Below are positions 1 to 7,506 of a stretch of DNA of 64,000 nt, piece by piece. Under the pieces are notes generated by a model. That model worked only from the letters and a program-made list of their open reading frames with translations. It was not told the DNA's origin and ran no database searches. A program made the translations under genes and the position numbers. The DNA is from Halorubrum aquaticum (GTDB lineage: Archaea; Halobacteriota; Halobacteria; Halobacteriales; Haloferacaceae). Each line of letters starts with the position of its first letter. The stretch's first letter is position 1. The stretch covers positions 186,001 through 250,000 of the forward strand of contig NZ_FOPZ01000001.1 in the NCBI RefSeq assembly GCF_900113615.1, written 5' to 3'.

Positions 1-173
1 AAGAGCTCGGCGAGGGGATCGGCGTCCGCGTCCCCCATCGAGCGGTACACCGCGTCGCCGTACCAGCTGTCGGTCGGCTCGCGGGTGAAGACGGCGTCCG
101 GTTGGACGTCCTGTAACGCCTCCCACACGGTCGTCTTCCCGCTCCCGTCCAGTCCCTCGAGCGTGATCAGCAT
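1..173 (-). CDS. tmk: Thymidylate kinase, N-terminal part (gene runs off the window start)
   Basis: Reading the minus strand from the ATG at 173 gives [15 protein letters not shown], the P-loop opening of dTMP kinases, followed by the [11 protein letters not shown] stretch that matches the conserved R-E-P motif binding the phosphoryl acceptor. The enzyme phosphorylates dTMP to dTDP in the cytoplasm for DNA precursor synthesis. Only about 57 residues are present; the C-terminal lid and the rest lie outside the window. A TATA-like element (minus-strand TTTATT, near 198-204) is about 28 nt upstream of this ATG, so a leaderless mRNA is likely. The gene is divergent from gcvH. Confidence 0.9.
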   Translation of the reverse strand, partial: MLITLEGLDGSGKTTVWEALQDVQPDAVFTREPTDSWYGDAVYRSMGDADADPLAEL

Positions 174-197
174 GAGTCGCGCTCCGACCCGCCGGGA

Positions 198-250
198 GAA
201 TAAACCGTCGGGATCCGGTCGATCGACCGCCGGGAACACACCTTTTATTT
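198..250. promoter_or_regulatory. Divergent promoter region tmk / gcvH
   Basis: Two TATA-like elements of opposite orientation are visible: minus-strand TTTATT near 198-204 (for tmk) and plus-strand TTTTATTT at 243-250 (for gcvH). The second predicts a start near 273, which would give gcvH an unusually long leader of about 100 nt for a haloarchaeon. Confidence 0.5.
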
Positions 251-320
251 CCCCGTCCTCGGTAGGACCACGCACGCGCATCGCGGAGCACGCGCGACCG
301 ACCGGCGTTCGACCCGAGCC

Positions 321-350
321 CCGTGACGCTCGATCCGAGCGCCGTCACGG
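321..350 (+). other. Hairpin in the gcvH leader
   Basis: CCGTGAC (321-327) pairs with GTCACGG (344-350), and inside it GCTCG (328-332) pairs with CGAGC (336-340), leaving a 3-nt ATC loop and a 3-nt bulge at 341-343. The 12-bp stem ends 27 nt before the gcvH ATG and would lie in the 5' leader predicted from the TATA element at 243-250. Its function is unknown. A GTG at 323 in the gcvH frame lies inside the stem. Confidence 0.45.
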
Positions 351-376
351 CCGCGTGTGCCGCGATCGATCCCACA

Positions 377-760
377 ATGAGCTTCGAAGTTCCCGACGAG
401 CTACGATACCTGGAATCGCACGAGTGGACCACCGTCGACGACGAGAGCGTTCGCGTCGGCATCTCCGACTTCGCACAGGACGAGCTCGGCGACGTGGTCT
501 TCGTCGAACTGCCCGACGCCGGCGACGAGATCGCCGCCGGCGAGGAGTTCGGCGTGGTCGAGTCGATCAAGGCGGTCTCGGACGTGTATTCGCCCGTCTC
601 CGGCGAGGTCCTCGCCGTCAACGAGGAGCTCTTCGACCGACCCGAGCTCGTCAACGAGGACCCCTACGGCGACGGCTGGATGATCGAGATCGCCCCGAGC
701 GACGGCGTCGGATACGAGGAGCTGCTCGACGCCGACGAGTACGACGCCCAGATCGCCTGA
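377..760 (+). CDS. gcvH: Glycine cleavage system H protein
   Basis: This 127-residue protein is the lipoyl carrier of the glycine cleavage complex and shuttles the aminomethyl group between P, T and L proteins. The lipoyl-lysine motif is clear: [17 protein letters not shown] with K65 as the attachment site. Length matches the family (about 125-130). The ATG at 377 is preferred over the in-frame GTG at 323, because [17 protein letters not shown] is the usual N terminus. It is followed by a micro-ORF and then gcvPA and gcvPB on the same strand, so the three probably form an operon. No gcvT is seen in the window. lipA (33.6 kb) could supply the lipoylation. Confidence 0.95.
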   Translation: MSFEVPDELRYLESHEWTTVDDESVRVGISDFAQDELGDVVFVELPDAGDEIAAGEEFGVVESIKAVSDVYSPVSGEVLAVNEELFDRPELVNEDPYGDGWMIEIAPSDGVGYEELLDADEYDAQIA

Positions 761-792
761 GACATCGTCCCGACACACCGAACCGACACCAC

Positions 793-984
793 ATGACGAG
801 ACACCAACCCCAGCCGGAACCGACCGGACGATCCGAACCGACCGGACGATACGTATCGACCCGCCCATCCGAACCGACCGGACGATACGTATCGACCCGC
901 CCATCCGAACCGACCGGACGAACGGAGCCGGACGAGCGCTCCCGACCGAACGCCACGGTCGACGCCGACGCGGGGCACAGATGA
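793..984 (+). CDS. Micro-ORF (63 aa) bridging gcvH and gcvPA, with 12-residue repeats
   Basis: An ATG at 793 opens a 63-codon frame whose TGA (982-984) overlaps the gcvPA start codon in an ATGA arrangement. The peptide is rich in Arg, Pro, Ser and Thr and contains two copies of the 12-residue unit [12 protein letters not shown], encoded by the 36-bp tandem repeat. Nothing suggests a folded protein. The most economical idea is that translating it brings ribosomes from the gcvH end to the gcvPA start. It could also be a chance frame in GC-rich DNA: no homologue is recognised and expression is not shown. Confidence 0.4.
   Translation: MTRHQPQPEPTGRSEPTGRYVSTRPSEPTGRYVSTRPSEPTGRTEPDERSRPNATVDADAGHR
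814..921 (+). repeat. 36-bp tandem repeat between gcvH and gcvPA
   Basis: Two perfect copies of a 36-bp unit lie at 833-868 and 869-904. Each unit is two 18-bp halves. The first half (CCGAACCGACCGGACGAT) also occurs, complete or nearly so, at 814-832 and 905-921, giving four copies. Each junction between halves contains the palindrome GATACGTATC. The period is a multiple of three, so copy number can change without shifting the micro-ORF frame. Confidence 0.9.
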
Positions 985-2300
985 GCGGGAGCCCGTACGC
1001 GCCACACACCGACGCCGAGACCGCGGCGATGCTGGAGACGATCGGCGTCGACGAGGAGGCGGACCTGTTCGACATCCCGGACGACGTCGCCTTCGACGGC
1101 GAGTTCGGGATCGACGCCCGGACCGAACGCGGCATCCGCGACGAGTGCGCCCGGATCTTCGGCCGCAACGACGACGCGACCGAGTTCCTCGGCCGCGGCC
1201 ACTACGGCCACTACGTACCGAGCGTGGTGGACCACCTCGCCGACCGCGCGGAGTTCCTCACGAGCTACACGCAGTACCAGCCGGAGGTCTCACAGGGGTT
1301 CCTCCAAGCGCTCTTCGAGTACCAGTCGATGCTCGTGGAACTGACGGGCCTCCCGGTCGCGAACTGCTCGATGTACGACGCCGCCACCGCGCTGGCGGAG
1401 GCCGCGACGCTCGCGGACCGCACGCGCTCGACCGACGGCGACGTCGTCCTCGTCCCCGAACACCTCCGGGAGGGGAAGCGGGCGGTCCTCGAGAACTACT
1501 GTGCGGGCGCGGACCTGACCGTCGAGTCGTACCCGATGGACGACGGGATCGCCGACGTCGACGCCCTCGCCGACCGCGTCGACGACGACGTCGTGATGGT
1601 GTACGCGGAGAACCCCACCCTCCGCGGCTGTATCGAGGAGAACCTCGCCGCGATCGGCGAGGTCGCGGCCGAGAACGACGCGCTGTTCACGCTCGGCTCG
1701 GATGTCGTCGCGCTGTCGGTCCTCGAGGAGCCGGCGAACGTCGGGGCCGACGTCGTCGTCGGCGAAGCCGGGGCGCTCGGCCTCCCGACCGCCTACGGCA
1801 TGGGACTCGGGATCTTCGCCTGTCGCGAGGAGCACCTCCGACAGGTGCCCGGCCGGCTCGTCGGCGCGAGCGAGGACGCCGAGGGGGACCGGGCGTTCAC
1901 GCTCACGCTCCAGACCCGCGAACAGCACATCCGCAAGGAGCGGGCGACCTCGAACATCTGTACGAACCAGGCGTGGGTCGCGCTGCGCGCGGCGATCCAC
2001 GCCGCGTGGCTCGGACCGGACGGGCTCGTCGACCTCGCGAACGACTGCGTGCGCGAGGCCGCCGCGCTCGCCGACCGCGTCGACGACGTCTCGGGCGCGA
2101 CCGCGCCCGTCCACGACCGCCATCACTTCCGGGAGTTCACGGTGCGGACCGACCAGCCCGCCGCCGCGGTTGCCGACGACCTCGCGAGCGTCGGGTTCCT
2201 CGTCCACGTCGTCGACGAGCACCTGCTTCAGGTGTGCGTGACCGACCTCACCGTCGGGCGGACGGACGACCTCGTCGCCGCGATCGAGGAGGTGATCTGA
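981..2300 (+). CDS. gcvPA: Glycine dehydrogenase (decarboxylating) subunit 1
   Basis: This 439-residue protein is the N-terminal half of the split P protein, which with GcvPB decarboxylates glycine and loads the aminomethyl group onto lipoyl-GcvH. Recognisable stretches include [38 protein letters not shown] and the later [21 protein letters not shown]. As expected for subunit 1 it lacks the PLP lysine, which is in subunit 2. Archaea and many Gram-positive bacteria split P this way. The ATG at 981 overlaps the stop of the preceding micro-ORF, and the gene ends one base before gcvPB, so translation of the two P subunits is probably coupled. Confidence 0.95.
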   Translation: MSGSPYAPHTDAETAAMLETIGVDEEADLFDIPDDVAFDGEFGIDARTERGIRDECARIFGRNDDATEFLGRGHYGHYVPSVVDHLADRAEFLTSYTQYQPEVSQGFLQALFEYQSMLVELTGLPVANCSMYDAATALAEAATLADRTRSTDGDVVLVPEHLREGKRAVLENYCAGADLTVESYPMDDGIADVDALADRVDDDVVMVYAENPTLRGCIEENLAAIGEVAAENDALFTLGSDVVALSVLEEPANVGADVVVGEAGALGLPTAYGMGLGIFACREEHLRQVPGRLVGASEDAEGDRAFTLTLQTREQHIRKERATSNICTNQAWVALRAAIHAAWLGPDGLVDLANDCVREAAALADRVDDVSGATAPVHDRHHFREFTVRTDQPAAAVADDLASVGFLVHVVDEHLLQVCVTDLTVGRTDDLVAAIEEVI

Positions 2301-2301
2301 C

Positions 2302-3732
2302 GTGATCCACGACCAGGCGGACTACGCGCGCGAGGACGAGCCGGTCCACGAACCCCTGCTCTCCGAGAAGGGCGAGGAGACCGTCGACGTGCGGGACGAC
2401 TCGCCCCTGCCGGACGAGTTGACCCGCGAGGAACTCACGCTGCCCGCCCCCTCGGAGCCGGAGATCGCCCGCCACTACACCCGGCTCTCGCAGATGAACT
2501 GGGCGATCGACTCGGGGCCGTATCCGCTCGGGAGCTGTACGATGAAGTACAACCCGAAGTTCACCGAGGACGTCGCCGCCGACCCGAACGCGGCGGTCCA
2601 CCCGGACCGACCGGACCGCTCGATCCAGGGGAACCTCGAGCTCCAGTACCGGCTTCAGGAGTTCCTCGCGGACGTCGGCGGGATGGACGCCGTTACGCTC
2701 CAGCCGCCCGCGGGCGCGGCCGGCGAGTTCACGGGCATCCTGATCGCGAAGGCGTACCACGAGCACCACGGGAACGACCGCTCGGAGGTGGTGATCCCGG
2801 CGTCCGCACACGGGACCAACTTCGCGACCGCCGCGACCGCCGGCTACGACGTGGTCGAGTTGCCCTCCGGCGAGGACGGGCGCGTCGACCTGGAGGCGCT
2901 CGAGGCCGCCGTCGGCGACGACACCGCGGCGCTCATGTTGACCAACCCGAACACGGTCGGGCTCTTCGAGCGCGACATCACCGAGATCGCCGAGATCGTC
3001 CACGACGCCGGCGGCCTGCTCTACTACGACGGGGCGAACCTCAACGCCCTGCTCGGTCGCGGTCGGCCGGGCGACATGGGGTTCGACGTGATGCACTACA
3101 ACGTCCACAAGACGTTCGCGACGCCCCACGGCGGCGGCGGCCCCGGCGCGGGACCGGTGGGCGTCACGGAGGAGCTGGCCGAGTTCCTCCCGAGCCCCCG
3201 GGTCCGCGAGACGGAGGACGGAAGCGGCTACGAGCGCTTCGAGCCCGGCGGGACGATCGGGCAGGTCCACGGCTTCGAGGGCAACTGGCTCGTGTTGATC
3301 AAGACGTACGCCTACATCGCTCGCCTCGGCGACGAGGGGCTCGCGGACGCCGCGGCCAAGGCCGTGCTCAACGCGAACTACCTCGCCGAGCGGATCGACC
3401 TCGAGGTCCCCTACGGGCCGTTCCACCACGAGTTCGCGGCGACCGCCGGCGACCGCGACGCGGCCGACGTCGCGAAGCGCATGCTGGACTTCGGCGTCCA
3501 CCCGCCGACGACGAAGTGGCCCGAGATGGTGCCGGAGGCGATGTTGACCGAGCCGACCGAGATCGAAGGGAAGTCGTCGCTCGACGACCTCGCGGAGGCG
3601 TTCGACCTCGCGTACGCCGACGTCGACGAGGCGCTCGAGACCGCGCCGAACCGGACCGCCGCGGCGCGGATCGATCAGGTCGGGGCCGCCCGCAACCCGC
3701 GGCTCTCCTGGCAGGCGCTCGACGGGGAGTAG
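2302..3732 (+). CDS. gcvPB: Glycine dehydrogenase (decarboxylating) subunit 2
   Basis: This 476-residue protein carries the PLP site of the P protein: in NVHKTFATPHGGGGPGAGP, K270 is the predicted Schiff-base lysine and the glycine-rich tail is typical. The opening SQMNWAIDSGPYPLGSCTMKYNPK is also family-diagnostic. It starts with GTG at 2302, one base after the gcvPA stop, so coupled translation is likely and gives equal subunit amounts. Last gene of the gcv cluster; the next gene is 144 bp further on. Confidence 0.95.
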   Translation: MIHDQADYAREDEPVHEPLLSEKGEETVDVRDDSPLPDELTREELTLPAPSEPEIARHYTRLSQMNWAIDSGPYPLGSCTMKYNPKFTEDVAADPNAAVHPDRPDRSIQGNLELQYRLQEFLADVGGMDAVTLQPPAGAAGEFTGILIAKAYHEHHGNDRSEVVIPASAHGTNFATAATAGYDVVELPSGEDGRVDLEALEAAVGDDTAALMLTNPNTVGLFERDITEIAEIVHDAGGLLYYDGANLNALLGRGRPGDMGFDVMHYNVHKTFATPHGGGGPGAGPVGVTEELAEFLPSPRVRETEDGSGYERFEPGGTIGQVHGFEGNWLVLIKTYAYIARLGDEGLADAAAKAVLNANYLAERIDLEVPYGPFHHEFAATAGDRDAADVAKRMLDFGVHPPTTKWPEMVPEAMLTEPTEIEGKSSLDDLAEAFDLAYADVDEALETAPNRTAAARIDQVGAARNPRLSWQALDGE

Positions 3733-3876
3733 GGTCGATAACGGCCCGGAGGCGACCCGGACACGTCCCGGCGGCGATCCGGCGACCGCCGACCGCTCCC
3801 GGCGATCGAGCGTGATCCTCCCGCCGGACGGGAACGGTCGCCAGTCCTTATCTCCCGCCGGACCCTACGACGACAC

Positions 3877-4278
3877 ATGATACGAGCGATCCTCGGGTTC
3901 GTCGGAGCCCTCACCGCGCTGTTCCCGGACCGCATGGTCGACGCCTTCGAGACCGTCGCGATCGAGGAGGACGGCGCCGACACCAGGCCGTGGGTCGGAT
4001 CCGCGGTTCGCGCCGAGGGGGTCCTCGCGGTCGCCGTCGCGCTGCTCGGTGGTCGTACCTACGCGTGGCTGTTGAACCTCACGGGCGTCTTCGGCGTCGT
4101 CGTGTTCGCGTTCCCGGAGGCGTATCGCGAGTTCGCCGCCCGGTTCCTCTATGAACGCTCGGAGGAGGTCCGGTGGGCCGATCGGTCCACGCGGATCCTC
4201 AAAGCGATCGGAGTCGCGTACGCCCTCGCGGCGCTCCGCGAGTTCCGGCGGCGTCGCCGAGCGCGAAGCCAGTTCTGA
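3877..4278 (+). CDS. Small membrane protein of unknown function
   Basis: This 133-residue protein has a short hydrophobic N terminus (about 4-17), a long hydrophobic stretch at about 48-80 that could make two membrane passes, and a C-terminal arginine-rich tail (FRRRRRARSQF) that probably stays in the cytoplasm. I do not recognise a named family. It stands alone, same orientation as the phosphodiesterase that follows 87 bp later. The ATG at 3877 is about 29 nt after a TATA-like cttatc near 3846-3851, consistent with a leaderless transcript. Confidence 0.7.
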   Translation: MIRAILGFVGALTALFPDRMVDAFETVAIEEDGADTRPWVGSAVRAEGVLAVAVALLGGRTYAWLLNLTGVFGVVVFAFPEAYREFAARFLYERSEEVRWADRSTRILKAIGVAYALAALREFRRRRRARSQF

Positions 4279-4365
4279 CGGCGGAAACGAGGCGTGGGAA
4301 CGAGCGGTGACGACGGTCCCGGACCGCCGGTGGACTTTTCTCGTCCCGCACGTACCTCACCGACC

Positions 4366-4875
4366 ATGCTCGTCGGCATCGTCTCCGACACGCACGACGA
4401 CCTCGCCGCCGTCGAGGCGGCGGTCGACCTGTTCGAGTCGCGGGGCGTCGACGCGGTCGTCCACTGCGGCGACTTCGTCGCCCCCTTCTCCGTGACCCCC
4501 TTCGACGCCGGGTTCGACTTCTACGCGGTCCGCGGGAACAACGACGGCGAGTGGGCCGTCGAGTCCACGGTGAACTCGTTCGGGACGTACCTCGGCGAGG
4601 CGGGAACCCTCGCGTTCGACTCCGTCGACGTCGCGGTGGCTCACGGAACGAGCGGGGTCGTCGTCGACGCGCTCGTCGATTGCGGCGACTACGACTACGT
4701 CCTCCACGGCCACACCCACGGACGCGGGGTCGAGGAACGCGACGGCACCGTTCGGGTGAACCCCGGCGGACTCCCGATCCCGGTCAAGGGCGCGGACGAC
4801 GACTTCCACGTGGCGACGCTCGACACGACGGAGTCGGGCGTCGCGGCCGTGACGCACCACCGGCTGGACCGCTGA
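4366..4875 (+). CDS. YfcE/MJ0936-type metallophosphoesterase
   Basis: A 169-residue calcineurin-like phosphoesterase. The dinuclear-metal ligands are all visible: SDTH (D8, H10), HCGDF, RGNNDGEW, AHG and LHGHTHG. Members of this family hydrolyse phosphodiesters such as bis-p-nitrophenyl phosphate in vitro; the natural substrate is usually unknown, as here. The ATG at 4366 is chosen over the upstream in-frame one because it directly precedes the conserved MLVGIVSDTHD strand and is 27 nt after a TATA-like acttttc. Length fits the family (160-180). Confidence 0.88.
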   Translation: MLVGIVSDTHDDLAAVEAAVDLFESRGVDAVVHCGDFVAPFSVTPFDAGFDFYAVRGNNDGEWAVESTVNSFGTYLGEAGTLAFDSVDVAVAHGTSGVVVDALVDCGDYDYVLHGHTHGRGVEERDGTVRVNPGGLPIPVKGADDDFHVATLDTTESGVAAVTHHRLDR

Positions 4876-4930
4876 GTGGGACGATCGAGCCGACGGTCGG
4901 GAGCCGGCATCCCGCGGCCCCTCCCCGAGT

Positions 4931-4936
4931 GGTTAT
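4931..4936 (+). promoter_or_regulatory. TATA-like element for the 4962 micro-ORF
   Basis: GGTTATG is centred about 27 nt before the ATG at 4962. That spacing is the one expected for a leaderless haloarchaeal start, so the transcript would begin at the micro-ORF rather than at the hydrolase gene. Confidence 0.5.
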
Positions 4937-4961
4937 GTCGCTCCGCCGGGAGCGTCGTGAC

Positions 4962-5060
4962 ATGTCCGAACCGACGGTCGTACTCGAGACGAACGGGGCG
5001 GCGCCCGCGGAGGCGACACGCACGGCGTTCCCCGAACGGGACGAGGTCCGACACGGATGA
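4962..5060 (+). CDS. Leaderless micro-ORF (32 aa) coupled to the beta-lactamase-like gene
   Basis: The ATG at 4962 opens a 32-codon frame (MSEPTVVLETNGAAP..., ending VRHG). It ends in a TGA at 5058-5060 that overlaps the downstream ATG (5057) as ATGA. Amino acid composition is ordinary and acidic for this genome. The TATA-like element at 4931-4936 places the predicted transcript start at this ATG. I see no domain or signal peptide. Either it is a translated upstream ORF handing ribosomes to the hydrolase, or a fortuitous frame. Confidence 0.5.
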   Translation: MSEPTVVLETNGAAPAEATRTAFPERDEVRHG

Positions 5061-5917
5061 GACCGGACCGACCGCCCGTCGAGACCGACGCCGACCTCGC
5101 TCGAGCGGTCGACTCGATCGCCGACCGCTTCGACGGCCGGCTCGGCGTCTTCCTCGGCGTGCCGCGAGGACCGGACGAGTTCGACGTGCTCCACCGGCGG
5201 AACGCGGACGAGACGTTCGTCGCCGCGAGCACGATCAAGCTCCCGATACTCTACGCCCTCTATGAGACCTACGACGGGCGGCTCGACGATCTCGGGGAGC
5301 CGCGGCCGATCGCGGCGGAGAACCGCGTGGGGGGCAGCGGGGTCCTTCACCTGTTCGACGACCCGACCCCGTCGCTCGAGGACCTCGCCCGGGCGATGAT
5401 CGCGATCAGCGACAACGCGGCGACCAACCAGCTGATCGACGAGCTCGGCGCGGAGCGGATCGAGGCGGCCGCGACGCGGCTCGGCATGGCGGACACCCGG
5501 CTCCGCCGGAAGCTGATGGCGACGCTCGAGGGCCACGACTTCGAACCGCTCGGCGAGCAGCCCGAAGGAGAGCCCGCGAACGCCACGACCCCGATGGACT
5601 GCGCCCGCTTCTTCGCAGACCTCGTTCACGAGGCGACGCTCTCCGCTCCGGCCTACGAGCGGCTTCGCGTGCCGCTCGACGAACAGAAGGACGCCTCGCT
5701 CTTCGCCCGCTACCTCCCGTACGGGACCCCCATCGCACACAAGACCGGCGGCCTCCCGACGGCGGCGCTCGACGCCGGCGTCCTCGACCCGCCCGACGCC
5801 GACCCGTCGCCGCTCGCGTTCGCCGCGTTCGCGACGGAGGCCGAGAACGGCGGCGACGCGAGCGATGTAGTCGCGGCGGTCGGCGAGGCGGCGTTCGAAC
5901 GGATCGCTTCGCGGTGA
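5057..5917 (+). CDS. Class A beta-lactamase-like serine hydrolase
   Basis: A 286-residue protein with the three active-site motifs of the penicillin-binding/class A beta-lactamase fold: S58-T-I-K61 (nucleophile and general base), S118-D-N120, and K229-T-G. The omega-loop region GEPANATTPMD is shorter and less canonical than in true beta-lactamases. There is no signal peptide, so it is probably cytoplasmic, where a peptidoglycan substrate is unlikely; archaea lack murein. The native activity is probably hydrolysis of some amide, ester or peptide. Calling it a resistance gene would not be justified. Translation is probably coupled to the micro-ORF at 4962. Confidence 0.85.
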   Translation: MRPDRPPVETDADLARAVDSIADRFDGRLGVFLGVPRGPDEFDVLHRRNADETFVAASTIKLPILYALYETYDGRLDDLGEPRPIAAENRVGGSGVLHLFDDPTPSLEDLARAMIAISDNAATNQLIDELGAERIEAAATRLGMADTRLRRKLMATLEGHDFEPLGEQPEGEPANATTPMDCARFFADLVHEATLSAPAYERLRVPLDEQKDASLFARYLPYGTPIAHKTGGLPTAALDAGVLDPPDADPSPLAFAAFATEAENGGDASDVVAAVGEAAFERIASR

Positions 5918-5959
5918 GCGGCACGGGCACGTCCCGTCCGACGCGCTCCCGTCGAGACC

Positions 5960-7114
5960 TCACTCGATCGGCCAGTGCGCCCGATGGTGGTCGATCGCCT
6001 CGTCCAGCCACTCGTCGACGAGTTCCGTCGGCTCGTCGAGCCATCCCATCGGGTCGTCGTGGCCGTATCCCTCCAGGTCGACGAGCCGGTCGAGGACGCC
6101 CTCGAGGACGCCGAGGGTGGCGAACGAGAGGTGCGAGGGCTGGTAGCCGCCCTCCTGGATCAGCGCCAGCCGGTCGTCCGCGACCTCCCTCGAGAGGTCG
6201 CGGACGCGGGACCCGAGCGTTCGGAACCCGCCGCGGGTGACGAGGTTGCGGCCGTTCGGATCGACGGTGCCCGCGTCCTGTCCGGCGCTCACGAGGACGA
6301 GGTCCGGGTCGTACGACCGGACGATCGGCTCCACAACCTCGTCGAACAATCGCTCGTATCCGCGGTCGCCGGTTCCGGGCGGGAGCGGGACGTTCACGGT
6401 GTACCCCGTCCCGTCGCCCTCGCCGTCCTCCTCGAGTGACCCCTCCTGCGGGTGGTACTCGGACCACGAGCCGTGGTCGTGGTGCGCGCTCACGAGGAGG
6501 ACGTCGTCGCGGTCGTAAAAGGCCTCCTGGGTCCCGTTGCCGTGGTGGACGTCCCAGTCGACGATCGCGACCCGGTCCGCGCCCGACGCGAGCGCGTCCT
6601 CGGCGGCGACGGCCGCGTTGTTGAGAAAGCAGAACCCGTCCGCCTGCGTCGGCTGCGCGTGGTGGCCGCTCGGGCGGCAGAGCGCGTACGGGACTCCCGG
6701 CCGCCCCGACAGCGCGTGGTCGGCGGCGGCGACCGCGGCCCCGGCCGCGACCCGCGCCGCGTCGTACGTCGCCTCGTTCGCGCCGGTGGTGGTCCGGCCG
6801 ATCCGGCCGCCGCCGTCGGCACAGAACCCCTCCAGCCAGTCCACGTACTCGGCGTCGTGAACGCGCTCGATGGTTTCCCTGCTCGCTCGCTCGGGCTCGA
6901 CGAAGCGGCTCTCCTCCGGGAAGCCGTGTTCCACCGTCGCGACGACGTTCTCCACGCGTTCGCGGCGGTCCGGATGCGTCTCGTCGGCGGCGACGATCGG
7001 CGTCGACGGGTGCTTGAACGCGCCCGCCGGCTGTTCGTGATCCAGCATGCGGTCGTGCCAGTAGACCGTGAGGTCGGCGTCGCTCCCGCCGTCCGTCGTC
7101 GGCTCGTCGGTCAT
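5960..7114 (-). CDS. HDAC / acetylpolyamine amidohydrolase family deacetylase
   Basis: A 384-residue zinc deacetylase of the arginase-deacetylase fold. Conserved active-site parts are intact: RPSGHHA (H151, H152), DWDVHHGNGT (zinc ligands D188, H190), SAGQDA (third ligand D280) and the GGY tyrosine (Y324). The family removes acetyl groups from lysine side chains, polyamines and other small acetylated amines. Its place beside a BCCT transporter and near an ectoine hydrolase makes N-acetyl-diaminobutyrate a plausible substrate, but that is inference; protein or acetylpolyamine substrates remain possible. The ATG at 7114 overlaps the stop of a micro-ORF. Confidence 0.88.
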   Translation of the reverse strand: MTDEPTTDGGSDADLTVYWHDRMLDHEQPAGAFKHPSTPIVAADETHPDRRERVENVVATVEHGFPEESRFVEPERASRETIERVHDAEYVDWLEGFCADGGGRIGRTTTGANEATYDAARVAAGAAVAAADHALSGRPGVPYALCRPSGHHAQPTQADGFCFLNNAAVAAEDALASGADRVAIVDWDVHHGNGTQEAFYDRDDVLLVSAHHDHGSWSEYHPQEGSLEEDGEGDGTGYTVNVPLPPGTGDRGYERLFDEVVEPIVRSYDPDLVLVSAGQDAGTVDPNGRNLVTRGGFRTLGSRVRDLSREVADDRLALIQEGGYQPSHLSFATLGVLEGVLDRLVDLEGYGHDDPMGWLDEPTELVDEWLDEAIDHHRAHWPIE

Positions 7115-7233
7115 CGTCCCCTCCGTCCGTGAACCGGACCCTTCACGTTCGATTCGGCCGGATCCGACGCCGTTCGGTCCCTCCTCGCTCCGGCGGTCGT
7201 CCGTCCGGACGACCCGCGTGTCGTGTGTCGCAT
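7111..7233 (-). CDS. Leaderless micro-ORF (40 aa) coupled to the deacetylase gene
   Basis: On the minus strand an ATG at 7233 opens a 40-codon, Arg- and Gly-rich frame (MRHTTRGSSGRTTAGARR..., ending HGRRGR). Its TGA (7113-7111) overlaps the deacetylase ATG (7114-7112). A T-rich TATA-like GATTTTTC (minus strand, centred near 7260) sits about 27 nt before this ATG. No matching element lies 27 nt before the deacetylase start. The composition is unusually basic for this genome, which argues against a stable protein product. Confidence 0.45.
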   Translation of the reverse strand: MRHTTRGSSGRTTAGARRDRTASDPAESNVKGPVHGRRGR

Positions 7234-7404
7234 GCCCTCGCTTTCGCGGCGGGTGTGAAAAATCCCGGCGTCGGATCGACGTTCGGCTTTCCCGGCATTC
7301 CGTGCCGGTTCGCTCACCCGCTCGACCAGATCGTACACAACAACCGTGTACTACGGGTACGAAAATGAGCAACATTTATGTAATACCGATTCAACAACCG
7401 GACT
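7234..7404. promoter_or_regulatory. Divergent control region deacetylase / BCCT transporter
   Basis: This stretch holds the T-rich TATA-like element of the minus transcript (near 7256-7264), the TACAC-N7-GTGTA palindrome (7334-7350), and the plus-strand TATA-like element CATTTATG (core 7375-7380). It is markedly richer in A+T than the surrounding coding DNA from about 7334 to 7410. Together with the two micro-ORFs, it accounts for the 388-bp gap between the two large genes. Confidence 0.6.
7334..7350. promoter_or_regulatory. Operator 1: TACAC-N7-GTGTA palindrome upstream of the BCCT promoter
   Basis: TACAC (7334-7338), seven bases, then GTGTA (7346-7350). It lies 25 bp upstream of the TATA core of the transporter promoter. 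The same 17-bp architecture recurs at 9377-9393 and 12096-12112. Length and symmetry suit a dimeric winged-helix regulator such as an Lrp/AsnC- or TrmB-like protein; no regulator gene is present nearby. Confidence 0.75.
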
Positions 7405-7506
7405 GTGCTATCACGTATCACGGCAGTCGGCCGTCGGGGGGAATCGGACGACGACCGTCGCGTGCGCTCGGCTTCGAGCCGGTCCGACGGGGGTGATCCG
7501 GCGTGA
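7405..7506 (+). CDS. Leaderless GTG micro-ORF (33 aa) coupled to the BCCT gene
   Basis: A GTG at 7405 lies 27 nt after the centre of the TATA core at 7375-7380. It opens a 33-codon frame (starting with LSRITAVGRRGESDDD after the initiator) that ends in a TGA at 7504-7506. That stop overlaps the transporter GTG (7503) as GTGA. The frame has no recognisable domain. The position of its start codon relative to the TATA element is the main support. Confidence 0.45.
   Translation: MLSRITAVGRRGESDDDRRVRSASSRSDGGDPA

Noticed and set aside
323-376. GTG at 323 as the gcvH start
   Set aside because: It would add 18 non-homologous residues and the GTG lies inside a strong hairpin; [12 protein letters not shown] is the usual start.
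814-921. Possible CRISPR-like repeat array
   Set aside because: The copies are directly tandem with no unique spacers, and no cas genes are in the window.
5057-5917. Antibiotic-resistance beta-lactamase
   Set aside because: Only the fold and motifs are shared; the omega loop differs, there is no signal peptide and archaea have no peptidoglycan.
5406-6467. Long arginine-rich frames opposite real genes (for example 5406-6467, 7314-9383, 20303-22339, 56194-58485)
   Set aside because: They overlap well-supported genes, have low-complexity Arg/Pro/Gly composition unlike the acidic proteome, and are the expected shadows of high-GC codon bias.
7334-7350. Intrinsic terminator for the divergent genes
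   Set aside because: The palindrome has an A/C-rich centre, lies upstream of both transcripts and recurs in two other promoters, so operator fits better.
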